A stretch of 64,000 bases of DNA from Rhipidocladum racemiflorum. Its lineage: Eukaryota > Streptophyta > Magnoliopsida > Poales > Poaceae. The stretch lies in NCBI GenBank assembly GCA_036346355.1, contig CM070577.1, positions 46,944,309-47,008,308 on the forward strand, written 5' to 3'. The notes under the pieces are model-generated. The model searched no databases and was not told the origin of the DNA. It was given only the letters and a program-made list of their open reading frames with translations. Below, one piece after another: positions 24,739 through 35,457 of this stretch; position 1 is the stretch's first letter; every line of letters starts with the position of its first letter. A program made the position numbers and the translations under genes.

Positions 24739-25122
24739 TAAAGAACGTATTGACATACTACTCAATTAATGATTCGTGGCCTAATGAATGTCACCACGTA
24801 CGGATACCACACCTGTAAGCAACAAGAACCAATGCGCACTAAATCCGGGCGATTGGTCCTTGTTATAACCACAGGCACATTGTCCGGGTACTTTTCATAA
24901 CCACAGGCACATTGTCCGAGGTTAATATCGCCAGAAGAAGGGGCGATCGCCCAAATATGGGGAGGTCGCCCAAATAGGGGGAGATCGCCAGAAGAAGGGG
25001 CGATCGCTCTTAATCCCGGCGATTGGTCCTCTTTATAACCAGAGGCAGAAGCGCGAAACCTTTGAGCCATTGCGAGGGAAGACGAAACACAGAGCACAAG
25101 TGAAGCCTAGCAACGAGTGGCA
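24739..25122. other. MULE spacer upstream of the GRF gene, with palindromic motifs
   Basis: It contains GGGGCGATCGCCC and GGGGCGATCGCT motifs at about 24944 and 24999, with related half-sites. A direct duplication of ATAACCACAGGCACATTGTC lies at about 24865 and 24898. It is likely promoter and 5' untranslated sequence for the plus-strand gene at 25123. Confidence 0.55.
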
Positions 25123-25755
25123 ATGGAGTTCCCCTCGCCCCCAAGGCACAGCCATCGTGAAGACATCCCCGAAGGTACGTAGGTCCCTATGTGCCTATGC
25201 GGGGATCCTTGCCGGTTCCGAAAGTCTGTAGAGAACTCATACACATATGGTATGAGGTACTGGAGCTGCCGCAACCATGAGTCGGAGCCAAAGCTGGAGA
25301 TGCGGATGGGCCGAAAAAGCCCGGTATGTTTGTACTCGCATTTGATGTTACACGAAATGGTGAAAACATAATACTGACGAGTATGGGGAGGTCGCCCAAA
25401 TATGGGGAGATCGCCAAATACTGACGAAGTCATCTTTTCTGACAAATTGCAGCCTCCACTGTGCGAGTTCATCAAATTCTACGACGCGGAGCAGACAGCC
25501 GAGATGGAGAGGATGCGTGATCGGGAGTACTCGCATCGAAGAGCTATGGTAGACGAGAAGTGGCATGAGCAGGAACAGGAGGAGAAGCGCATGAAGCAGC
25601 ATGAAGAAATGTGTGCAAAGAGGGACGCGGAACGACATCGCCTGGCGGCCGAGAGGGAGGCCGAGCGTGAGAGGAAGCGCGAGAGGGCGGCTAGGGCCAG
25701 GTCGGCAGGCACCGATGGGTTACGCAAGGGGAAATATCCCCGGTGCACTCAGTAG
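25123..25755 (+). CDS. GRF-type zinc finger and coiled-coil protein carried by the MULE (one nonsense codon)
   Basis: The exons are 25123-25323 and 25453-25755, separated by a 129-bp intron (CCG/gtatgt ... ttgcag/CCT, phase 0). The N-terminal half has a GRF-like zinc finger: MCLCGDPC, then GMRYWSC about 25 residues later. The second exon starts PPLCEFIKFYD and continues as a long charged coiled coil rich in Glu, Arg and Lys, ending at TAG 25753-25755. The frame carries one TAG at 25180-25182, between residues 19 and 21. Translation could instead start at the Met of MCLCGDPC, just downstream. The function is unknown. Similar zinc-finger/coiled-coil genes are frequent in plant repeats. It runs tail-to-tail with the PMD gene. 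Confidence 0.65.
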
Positions 25756-26029
25756 TGTACCAGAACGGCCGTTGTTGTTCGTTGTAACCTTCATGTTATT
25801 TGTTAGCATTTTGGCCCTATCGTTAAATCGTGGCAACTCAAATCGAATACTGCAGGCACACGTGCTAGTAATTTTGATAGATTAAAAAAAACATGCACTG
25901 AGTTCAGCTAACTGCATTACAAGATGAAGAATGTAAAGTCATTACAAAAGCATAGACGTAGAACAAGTCAGTCACGTGGACGCCTCCTGATTTGTCCCGT
26001 GGGGTACGTGAGCGGCGACGGAGGATGAA

Positions 26030-28468
26030 CTACCCTCCTAGGCCGACCTGCATGTACGAGGTAACCCATTGTCCGGCGAGTCGGGCGCTGCTGATTGAGG
26101 AGGGGGGCCGAAGAACTCACTCGACAGAAACTGAGTCACATCAATCTCTGCCTCCGTCTGGTCATCGTAGCGTGCGTCGTGGCGTGTAGCGCGTCGCCTG
26201 GGCGCGAGGCGAAGATCGCCCCTCGTGACCTTGGTGTGTGGGGACGCCACGAGGGCTCGCGAGAGCCGATGTCGGGCGGTGTCGGGCTGCGGCCGAGAGG
26301 TGGGGGCGCTGCTCCACGAGGGTGACGTGGTGGGCAACGTGGGGCTGGTGCGCTGCGCCGGACCGCGTCACCACGCCCTTGACATGTCATAGTGCGAAGA
26401 AACAGCCTCGCAGCCTGACGGACTCGCTCCCAAGCTGGTCTGGCCTCATCGACGGTAACCTGGATGCCTGCGTCGAGGCGCGCCAGCATGGACGTCGCCT
26501 CGACGTCCAACTCCATCACACGCTGTGCCTGCATGTAATGCAAGATTGATATGAGGTATTCTACATGGAAATAACCGCACGGCCTGAGATTCGATTGTGA
26601 AACTTACCATGAAGTTGTCCCTTTCAGACAGCTGTGAAGGGTACGTGTCCGACACCGATGCTTGGCGGGGGACATACGGTGCTGGTGGTGTGTACCCCAC
26701 CCTGATCCTTGTGCGTGGCGCGTACCACTCCATGTACTCGTCGTACGTGGAGTGGTCGTACGGCCGCGTCTCGGTGACCCTATCTGCAAGTGCATCATCC
26801 CACTGCAGTACCCATATCGTCATGCGATGCGCAAAGGGAGTTCCCCCTACAACCCCCATCCGGGACATCCTGCAATGCAAACAAATTATTACATCAAGAT
26901 TCAACTTCTGATCCGACGGAATTGTAAGCGGTGCGGGACGCAGACGTACCTATGAGCGCCCCGTGAGACAACGTGGGTAGGCTGTAATGGGAAAATCTGG
27001 AACAGGCCGAACTGCCGTAGCACCTGTGGGGCGAGTACTCCTCCATGCACAGGTCGAAGACGATGACCTTACGGGTAAGCCAGTATTGCTCATCTCGTGT
27101 GCAAAGCGCGGCGATCCCCAATGGTGCCCGGACGTGTACGTCATACGCGTCATACGGGGTCCACCTCACGTCCTCCTCGTGGAGGCTGTCGAACTCCCGA
27201 ACGAACTCGGGGTACGACCTCCTCACCTGTCGGTGGGCGTACAAGCGCTGTGCGGAAGTACAAAACGGTGCATGTTATGAAAGTGCGCAAGTACGGAAGC
27301 AATAAAGGAGGGGGTGTACCTGTCGCCGAACCCAGTAGTGGCCCATGGTGGGCCAGTCCATCGGGTCCCCGTGGTACAAGTCCTCCGAGTACGGCGCGGT
27401 GTCAATAACAGGCCTGCCGATGGAGAAGCGCTCCCAGGACCACAACTGCAGAAGGAGGACGCACCCTGACATCGTCGCCTCCTGAAGCGCCCGAGAGACC
27501 GCGTCGCAAAGGCCTCTATATGTCGCCGCGAGCACAGCGGAGGCCCAAGACCATTGCACAATCTGTTTACATCAAGAATGTTAGTCATGTCCTGTCAGTA
27601 TAGATTTCAACGAAATGTTTTACCTCCTCCGGGGGGGTGTCGGCTATGGACTGCGCGTACTCAATCAGGTGCCGATCCACCGTGTTCCCGTGCGACGAAG
27701 GGAACATCACCCAACCAAACAGCAAAAGCAGGTATGCCTCAAGGTGTCGGGCCACGTCCTCCTCCTCTGCGTGCGGGTGGAGAAGCTCAGCCTGCAACAC
27801 TTGGCCAAAATTTATAAGCAACTTCGTCGGGTCCCCGTAAAATAGCAACGAAGAGGGTACTAACCGTGAACTGAAGCAGCCACACCTTCGTCGGTCCGTG
27901 CCGCTCACCGTGCCTGAGGGGCACGTACACGCCTGCCCGAGGGTGTCGCTGCACCTCGGCGAACCGCGCGGACATGTCCGTCTGCCACGTGACGGGAACG
28001 TCGTGCGGCACAACTGCAGGACCTGCGCAGGGTAGTCCCAACAGGTAACACATGTCCTGCAGTGTCGGAGCCATCTCTCCGCACGGCAGGTGGAACGTGT
28101 GCGTCTCAGGTCTCCACCGGTCGACTAGGGCGGTCAGCAGGGACCGGTCGTACCCGAAACGTGGGATCTGGATCCCCTCATTTGAAGCGATCGTATGCTC
28201 CACCATCCTCGCAGAGCGTAGTAAATCGCCGCTCGTAACCTGCACGTAGTGCCGTCAAACTGTAATCGCAAGTAAGTGCATGTACGAACACGAGTATGCA
28301 AGACAGGCGCCAGCTTACTTTGGAACCCAGCGTGGGTCGATGCGAAGCATCTCGTTCGCACACCGAGGCCGCGGTGTCGCTAGTTAGCCGGCCCTCAGCT
28401 GCGGACAACCTAGACCGTGGGTCTCGATCAACGGTCCTATCTAGCGACTCAGGCGCCAAGAAGACCAT
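26030..28468 (-). CDS. Plant mobile domain (PMD) protein carried by the MULE, seven exons
   Basis: The exons on the minus strand are about 28468-28319, 28231-27865, 27791-27624, 27562-27320, 27247-26950, 26869-26608 and 26528-26030. All six introns have GT and AG ends. The aminotransferase-like plant mobile domain covers most of the protein: TVDRDPRS, DPRWVP, ALVDRWRPETHTFHLPCGEM, LQDMCYLLGLP, RHLEAYLLLLFGWVMFPS and DHSTYDEYMEWY. The C-terminal 150 or so residues are Arg/Pro-rich. Two probable one-base frameshifts are seen, near 28383 and near 27030, plus an unclear frame in the last exon. Otherwise it is strikingly open. Stand-alone PMD proteins such as Arabidopsis MAIN and MAIL1 act in silencing and genome stability. 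A role for the transposon copy is unproved. An alternative exon-2 acceptor lies at 28240. Confidence 0.72.
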
Positions 28469-28939
28469 ATCTATTTCCCGCCATCGCCGCCTGTTACAAA
28501 CCAAATACATTCAACTGCTTAGCAATTAAACTGGTTAGCAATTAAGCTGTTACAAACCAAATACGTAAAACAAAGTGGAGAATAAAGAAGTTACTAGCTA
28601 CAACAACCACAAGTTATGCGCCGTTACAATAAAGAAATACATGCAGAAGGAAAAAACAACATACACGACAACATTGTTACAAACCAAATACATTAAACTA
28701 GTTACCAATTAAACTGGTAAGCAATTAAACTGTTACAAACCAAATACACTAAACAAACTGGATCATAAAAAAGTTACAAATTACAACAACCACAAGTTAT
28801 GCGCCATTACAATAATTTACCGGTACACATTGAAGTTCCCGAAGTAAAGAAATACATGCAGAAGGAAAAAACAACAGACAGGACAACACTTAAATCTTAC
28901 AGATTACAACAACCCAATACATGTAGACATAAAACTACA
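28469..28939 (-). promoter_or_regulatory. Spacer between MURA and PMD with a tandem duplication
   Basis: An AT-rich stretch upstream of the PMD gene. A unit of about 182 bp is duplicated. GTTACAAACCAAATACATT occurs at about 28493 and 28677, a related copy at about 28551 and 28733, and CAACAACCACAAGTTATGCG at about 28600 and 28781. It probably contains the PMD promoter and the MURA 3' end. Confidence 0.6.
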
Positions 28940-31572
28940 TTATCCACGATTACGACGCGCCTCAGACTCGTCCATATCGTTCCGAATACGCCGTGTCCTT
29001 CGTCGACCGACCTTCTGTTTCAACAATCGGATGTCCGGTACCCATCGATGCTCTGGAGGGGGTGCTGTTGTGAACGATCCATCCACCCTGTACCCGTACA
29101 CCTCGTTATGCCATGTGGCGTGAACACTTTGCTTGTAGTAATAGTGGGCGATGTACGGACGACACGATTGGTGTGTCTCGGCAGCTGCAGCAATCACATG
29201 AGAGCACGGCAAGTGCAGCAGGCGTGGTTTCTGGCAGGAGCACTCGCACTCAGATGCTCTCAGTATGCACATATGTGAAGTCCTCTCTCGGTGGGCACCT
29301 CTTCGACCTCGATCACCACAGTGCACGTGGTACCTCCGTTCCAAGCCACTCTCCGGTGTAACACGATGAGTCTGTGCCTTCCGTGTTTTATTGGCCATGT
29401 ACGTACATATAACCGTTGAGTACATCAGTCGATTGTCCGACATACATGCAACAGACTTGTTGTATCGCTCTATGAAATATCGTTGGGTGCCTAGCAACAC
29501 ACCTTCAACTATACCCACCAATGGAAGGCATCTAGTTCCTTTCATTACCCAGTTGTAAATCTCCGCCAGGTTCGTTGTCATTATTCCATAACGCGAACCA
29601 CCCTCGTCATGCAGAAGGGACCATTTCTCTAACGGCTCGTGTCGTATCCAGTCCGTGAAGCTCTTTATGCTTGTCCCTGGCCTACGCCGAATGTTTGGAG
29701 CATCGGTCGGAAGCGCACACAAGGCTGTCGGGTCCTCTCCTTGCTCGTGGTAGACCATAGGGTTCCTTGATGAACTAGCAGCCCCCCTTGGATTCATTGA
29801 TTGCTTCCTGGTTAGTTCATCCAGTGTCCTCCACAGTGCATCAATTTCCGCCATGGTTTTGCTTGCACACCGCTAAACATGTTCATCAACTCCTTGTTCC
29901 TGAATCGACGAAAGAAATTGGCACCCATGTGCCTCATGCACCACCGCTCTTCGTGTCCGGCCACTTTGCTGCTCCCACGACCTCAGAACCCTCCTGCATA
30001 TCCACGATCGCCCTCAGCAACCCTGCATGCCGGTCGTGGATGACACAAACATCGGGCCTATCCTGCACAACTGCAAGCTTGACTCTCTCAAGGAACCAAT
30101 ACCAGCTGTCGGTGTTTTCTCCCTCCACAAAGGCCAATGCGACCGGTAGAACCTGATTATTGGCGTCCACCGCGATCGCAGTAAGAATCTGACCCTTGTA
30201 TTTCCCAGTGAGGAATGTGCCGTCCATGCAAATGACCGGACGACAGTTTTAACGCACTTATGCATGCGCCGAGGGCGAGGAAGGCCCGCCGCAATACCCA
30301 CTTACGCCGCCAAGACGGGCCACGGCGAGGAAACTCCTTAAGGTCGATGGATGTACCGGGTTCCTATTTGATATTGCCCTCGAGCGGTGGGGAATATTCT
30401 CGCATTTAAGCCTCAGACGCCCGAACCGTATTTGCAAAGTTGTCCTTTTTGCTCTCCATGCTTTACGCATAGCTAATCTTGTATCGAAACCTCTCCTCGA
30501 TAAATGTTATAATGGATCGAGGCTGCAGTGTGGGTTGTCCACAATCGACCATAAAACACATTTGCCACCCAGGTGGGCGACGGATGCGGTGTTCCTACTC
30601 CGCTTCCTCGATTCACGATTATGCTCGTCACTATGGAACATTTCCGTAGTCCCTCCACTTCCCTTGTATGCATGCACGCGCCATGGGCACGAATTAACTA
30701 CGCACTTCACGTCGTACTGCTGTTTCTTTGGACTTCACTACCCTAAATTGCCGAAGTGACATTGCCCAGTATTTCACCGCATCCATCACAGCCTCCTTGT
30801 CTTTATATATGGCTCCTTGTGTTACCTCGTTGTCATGATACTCCCACGCATCAACGTTCCCTTCATTCATTGTTAGGTCTTCGAAGTTAAAATTACTCCA
30901 CGCACTGAGGGACTGCACTCAAGACTATTGTCCTCCTCATCCGACTCTTCGCAATCAGGGACTTCCTCATCCGCACGGCCCTCCTCCTCCATCAGGTCAA
31001 CTATATCCTCCACCTCCTCCCCCTCGTCGGCCACCCCCCACGCCTCGACGACAGTCTCCTCGCCCCCGCCGATCCCCTCGCCACCACCAAACTCATGTCC
31101 CCCCTCTCCGAGCTCCTCCTCACCTTCATCATCACGTTCCTGCATGTTTGTTTGCCCATCCTTCACAATATCTACCTCGGCATCACCAACTACCGACACT
31201 GACGAACTCACGGTACCACTGCATCAAGAAGATGAGCGCCAGCTCCGCTCCACAGCATACCCAAGATAGCTCCTCCACGATGTTGTCCCGTTAATAGGAA
31301 TCAACTCTCCAAAAAAACAGTGTTGCGCACGGCTGACTATTACTCTAATCCGCGCAGCCGAACTGCTCTGCATCCAACCCTGACATCCCAAACAACCACT
31401 CCAACAAAGTCCTGTATGTCCTATCCCTCGGTCTAGGCATGCCCTGTACGACCATTGAAAATGATGACAAATCTACGCCTGTCGGACCCTGTGCTATCTC
31501 GCCATCTCCATAAAATATTTGAAAATATGTCATCTCCGACATGCTGCCTACAACGTCGGACCGAAATTTCAA
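28940..31572 (-). pseudogene. MURA-type MULE transposase, broken
   Basis: From the start on the minus strand: an N-terminal segment (31572-31345, QIFYGDGEIAQGPTGVDLSS); an acidic Glu/Gly-rich region (31211-30930); and a MuDR DNA-binding region (30900-30510, AVMDAVKYWAMSLRQF then KCVVNSCPWRVHAYK). The DDE transposase core follows at 30227-29900, with Asp in MDGTFLTGKY and in VIHDRHAG, then CMRHMGANFF. A C-terminal SWIM zinc finger (CSC...LPCSHV) lies near 29250-29190. At least four frame changes or stops break it, so it is probably inactive. It identifies the element as a Mutator superfamily member. Confidence 0.88.
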
Positions 31573-32389
31573 TCAGTTGTCATCTAACCGCATTGCATTA
31601 CCCTATGAATGTTACACTATATTTATACATTTTTCTGTGCTAACTTCTAACATTGCATGATATTTCATAAGTTCTTTTACTATACTAATTTCTAACCTAG
31701 CACGGTTTTTACATATGCTTGGTCGACTACCATTTTTTTAAATATTACTCAACACTACAATATATAAGTCAATCAACTATAAACAAGTATTTCGACTAGC
31801 CTAACGTATGACTAAGTTGTAATTTTCAATAACAAAATTTCGAGTACAAAATCCTACTACATTATATTTCTAAATATTACCTACATTACAATTACTACGT
31901 TATATTTCTAACCAATCCTACATTACAATCCTAAATCTAAACATTTGTACATTACATTTTCTACATCGAAAACTTCGAAAACTAACCTCCTTTATATTTC
32001 TAAAAACTTAACAATAAACGAAAATAAACTTTTATACTACATTTCAAAAAACAAATTTGAAAAAACATACCTCACAAAAACAACGAATCAAACTTTTAAT
32101 CTTCTTTCTTTTCTTCTCTTCTCCTTTCTTCTCTTTTCCTCTCCTTCTCTTCTTTCTTCTCTTCTTCTCTTCTCTTCTTTCCTTCGGTTCGGCTGGTGCT
32201 CTCTCCTCTGGCTCCTTGCTCGGCCGAATGGGAGTGGGGGGGACGGGGGGGTTGGCTTAGAAGCCACCTATCGCCCCTATTATGGGCGATCGCCCATGTC
32301 ACAGGCGATAGGTGCCACATCATCTAGCCGTTAGCCCCGTGTGGCATCTGCCGTTTATAGCCGTTAGTGGGCCCCACTAATCGCCTGAG
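31573..32389. promoter_or_regulatory. MULE right subterminal region with CT-rich tract
   Basis: AT-rich sequence upstream of MURA is followed by a CTTCT/TTCTC microsatellite at about 32098-32190. Next come GCGATCGC-type palindromes at 32264-32312. No gene was recognised. It likely holds the MURA promoter. Confidence 0.55.
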
Positions 32390-32503
32390 TATGGGGCGAT
32401 CGCCCTGTACATGGGCGACGGGCGTCCAATCCTGCTATTTTTTCGTTCCGAGGTACATTTTCAAAAAAAGAATTTAAAAAAAATATAATATAAAAAAAAA
32501 TTC
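32390..32503 (-). repeat. MULE right terminal inverted repeat
   Basis: Reverse complement of the left TIR, ending AATATAAAAAAAAATTC at 32503. It includes a GGGCGATCGCCC palindrome at about 32396 and a TTCGTTCCG block. Confidence 0.92.
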
Positions 32504-32513
32504 TAGGGGTGCT
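32504..32513. repeat. MULE target site duplication, right copy
   Basis: Perfect second copy of TAGGGGTGCT. Confidence 0.95.
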
Positions 32514-32599
32514 AATCAGTTGGGCTGAAACTGGGTTCGACGGGTTGGGTTTCCAATTAGCTCGGCTCTGGATGGGTTGGAATTGGCCAACGGGCCTTC
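32514..32599 (+). promoter_or_regulatory. Probable core of a bidirectional host promoter
   Basis: It contains TGGGCT at about 32520 and ACGGGCC at about 32590, of the site II / GGGCC type common upstream of plant PPR, ribosomal and organelle-related genes. With the MULE removed it abuts the PPR 5' flank. Confidence 0.45.
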
Positions 32600-32724
32600 A
32601 TGCTCCCGAGCACAGGCATCAATGCATCATCGGCTGATGATCCATCGGGCTCCTCGTTCTCCTTCATCCACGGCGATCGACGCTCCACCGCCGCCGCAAA
32701 CCCCTGCAGCCTCGGCCACCGCAG
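32600..32724 (+). CDS. First exon of an interrupted host gene
   Basis: The ATG at 32600 opens 41 codons rich in Ser, Ala and Arg (MLPSTGINASSADDPSG...), ending at GCAG/gttaag. A matching second exon begins at 59431 (cattcag/GATTAG) in a compatible frame. The Tat retrotransposon lies in the intron between them. No family is recognised. A minus-strand reading with a donor near 59297 and an acceptor near 32690 is also possible, so the orientation is not certain. Confidence 0.4.
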
Positions 32725-32745
32725 GTTAAGCTACAAAGTGATCGG

Positions 32746-32750
32746 GATCC
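32746..32750. repeat. Target duplication GATCC of the Tat element, left copy
   Basis: GATCC precedes the LTR and is repeated at 59177-59181. Confidence 0.9.
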
Positions 32751-33417
32751 TGTTCGCGCTAAAAACGCGAAGTAGGGTTCTTAGCCTCGAACACACAAGA
32801 CAAACGCCGGGTTTGAACGTACCAGTCAATTTGACCTGAAATTGACTGGGTAAACGTAGCGAAATCAATCGGAGCCGATAAAGCAAGAATTATCGGCTTA
32901 ACACCGGTCGGCCAAAAGCCGATCAGGGAATGGCTAGATTAACCGGTTACGGCTAATTCAAAGGTAAAGGCAGATCGGCTTTGAGAGGCGATGCGCAACA
33001 AAACAAAGCAAATCGAACCTGGGATGAAATCGGGGGAATCAACAAATTGGCAATGCGCAACTCTTTATCGATCTCATCGACTTACAGAGGAATGCTTACA
33101 AACTAGAAAGTAACAAAAAGAAATTGCAAAAGTAAGTGTGTTGTGCTGGGTTCGTCCCTTTTCTCCTCGCAAACTGCTCCTTATAGAACCTTTGGCCGAT
33201 CCGAGTCCCTTCTAGATACGGTAACCGAGTCCACATCGGTCACGACTCTGTTTATAGTAACCGAATCCGTGTTAACCATGATATGGTCTCCCTTTTCCGC
33301 GACTGGATCCGTGTCGGTCATGTCTCAATCTTCGGTTTCCAAATCTCAGCTGCCATATTCACTGAATATTCAATGTTAATCAATACTTTCCATGCATGTT
33401 GAATTTTGGTGCAAACA
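32751..33417 (-). repeat. Tat element 3' LTR (left copy)
   Basis: It begins TGTTCGCGCTAAAA and ends TTTTGGTGCAAACA, 667 bp. Next to it (33418-33436) the minus strand reads a purine-rich AAAAATGAGGGGTATA, a likely polypurine tract. Confidence 0.93.
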
Positions 33418-33747
33418 TATACCCCTCATTTTTGGAAGATAACTTGTCATCTTTCAAAAATCGCATCAGCTTTATTCATCGGTTTTTCGTCTTAATCGGC
33501 TTCCGAGAACAAATCCTCTCGATAACCGCCCCATTAATGGCGCCGTAAAAACTTCGGTGCGCTTTAATGCAGCCGTCGTGTCAGAACTGCTCCCGCCCTT
33601 TCATCTTTTTCACCGCAGTATAAATATGCGGGTCCCCCCACGGCCATTCTCACACTTCCAAGCTCTTAGGTCATCGACAATCGGCTTTCTTCGCTCTCTT
33701 GTCCAAGCCCTAAACCTTTCGAAATCGGCTGAAATGGATCCGTCTTA

Positions 33748-35320
33748 GGTATTTATCCCGATCTCCCATAGTACTGATCAGTTCTTCCTGGGGCCAATAG
33801 GAACCATAGAAGCCGATACCGTAATTAATCAAGAAACCCCAAGGCTCCCCTTATCGGCTGCTGAGTATAATGTAAAAGAATGGGGAAAAAGTTTCAGAGC
33901 TTGCCCTACAGCCCTCAAGGGATGGAGGTCTTGGTACATTCGTGTATCGGCTCAAAAGAGAGCGGAGTGGGAAAGGATAGGTATAGTCGAGTGTCTCCCT
34001 CTTAGCTTAGCCGATCCTGAAGCCAACGAGCCCTTGGTGGCCACGGCATGTTATTTCTGGTCTGATTCCTTCAATGCCTTCCTTTTCCCAACAGGCTCAA
34101 TCGGCCCAACTCTTCTTGATGCAGCTGAAACCTGCTGCCTAAGCCCGGACGGTGACCAATTATCGGCCTTTAGCGGAAAACCCACCCATAAGTTGATCCA
34201 TTCCAAAGGGGAAGGTTGGCGCAAATACATCCAAAACAATAACAAACTTAGTGGGCCAGTATCGGATGAAGAGCATGTCGCCTTCCTCAATCTTTGGCTG
34301 GACCGCTACTTGTTCTGTGGGGCCTCCCTCGGTCCTACCTAGACCTACCAGTTCGTGGCAAAGCAACTGGTAGAAGGTCGTCGGCTTGCACTAGGGAAAA
34401 TGTTTTTAGGAGCTGTATACCAAATGATGCACATCATCCGCAGTCGGCTTTTCTCCGGTTTCACCAATTTTGTTGTCGGCAACATAGGAGGACCCTTATG
34501 GTTTATTCAGATCAGGCTATACTGTATGTTTAGCCGATCTATTCTTTCTGAGCCCTTAGGAACTTCGGCCTTTCCCCGGGACGATTACCCTGAAACCGCC
34601 GAACCCCAATACAGACCTAGCCGATCTTACGGAGAGAAATTCATAATGTGTTCTGCTGGTGAACTAAAAATAACCCCAGCCGGTCTGAATAAGTATTTTA
34701 ATTTCTTCTTGACCTTGGACCGATCTATTTTCGGCCAACAAGACTTCTTTAGCTATACCGACGTAGCCAATTATCCATGGCCCTCCTTCATAACCTTGGA
34801 CACAGACAGCTCTCAGATGCCCCAATCAACTCTGGATCTCTACAAACTGTTCATTTCTCCTTGTGTTTCATGTCGGCTTAAACACCAGGAACCGAACATT
34901 TCAGCCCTCATACGAGTTTTACCACCCTTCCATCTATGCCCGCCAATTGGGTTTTGGACAAGCCATTCCTTGCTTCCCCTTGCTAAATCACCTTGAGCCC
35001 CGAACTCGTGTGACCAACCAAACTTCTGCGGAGATTGTGCTCGAGGTAGCCGATGATCTTCGAGTTGTTACTTTGCCGCATTTCTTCCTCAACTCTCGTC
35101 GGTTGAGTCCATTTTCGTAGTGGTGGTCTCTTGTGGCGGAGGCCCTTTTGCTGGACAGGACTCCGTCGGCTATTATTTCTTTGATTCTACCTGATTTTTG
35201 TGAGCCGACGGTAGTCTGTACCGACAATTCCAGCGAGAGTTTGGGTTATACCAACTCTGTAGAGGTATTGATTCCGATACTCGTCTTCGGGTGTTCTACC
35301 TGCGATCGGCTTGACTGAGT
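33748..35320 (+). pseudogene. Antisense PMD-like gene of the Tat element, N-terminal part
   Basis: The plus-strand reading is open from about 33752 (DQFFLGPIGTIEAD...) to a TAG at 34340-34342, and continues in the same frame to about 34890. Typical PMD-type motifs include LKGWRSWYIRV, PEANEPLVATACYFWSD, EEHVAFLNLWLDRYLF, QLVEGRRLALGKMFLGAVYQ and NKYFNFFLTLDRS. A one-base shift near 34885 moves the frame to YHPSIYARQLGFGQAIP and on to 35120. The TAG is what a C-to-T change of CAG would give. The start codon is uncertain. It runs opposite to gag-pol, so it needs its own promoter. The product would be related in fold to, but clearly different from, the PMD protein of the MULE. Its function in the element is unknown. 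Confidence 0.72.
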
Positions 35321-35452
35321 TTTTTTATGCTTTGCAGGACAAGACCGTGACCGATGCTGGTGGGCGGGCAGCTAACCCCCTAGCCCTATCTGGCAGTGGT
35401 CGGTAGAGGCAGTCGGGCCAAGCGACAGGTGTTACGGGGTAATCATCGGGTA

Positions 35453-35457
35453 CCCTG
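35453..35457. repeat. Target duplication CCCTG of the solo copia LTR, left copy
   Basis: CCCTG is repeated at 36855-36859. Confidence 0.9.

Larger units (their letters stand above)
10399..32503 (-). mobile_element. Complete Mutator-like element (MULE) carrying PMD and zinc-finger genes
   Basis: The element is 22,105 bp, bounded by terminal inverted repeats of about 110 bp and a perfect 10-bp target duplication. Removing the nested Tekay retrotransposon (11468-24106) leaves about 9.5 kb. In order it holds: left TIR, GC-rich subterminal region, telomere-like hexamer array (split by Tekay), GRF-zinc-finger/coiled-coil gene (+), PMD gene (-), MURA transposase (-), CT-rich tract and right TIR. 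GCGATCGC-type palindromes recur at both ends and internally. MURA is broken, so the element is probably not autonomous now. The near-identical TIR edges and perfect duplication argue against great age. It landed in the upstream region of the PPR gene, matching the known Mutator preference for 5' ends of genes. Confidence 0.92.

Noticed and set aside
30928..31269. Ser/Pro-rich plus-strand frame opposite MURA
   Set aside because: It is the complement of the acidic, repetitive MURA linker and has no independent support.
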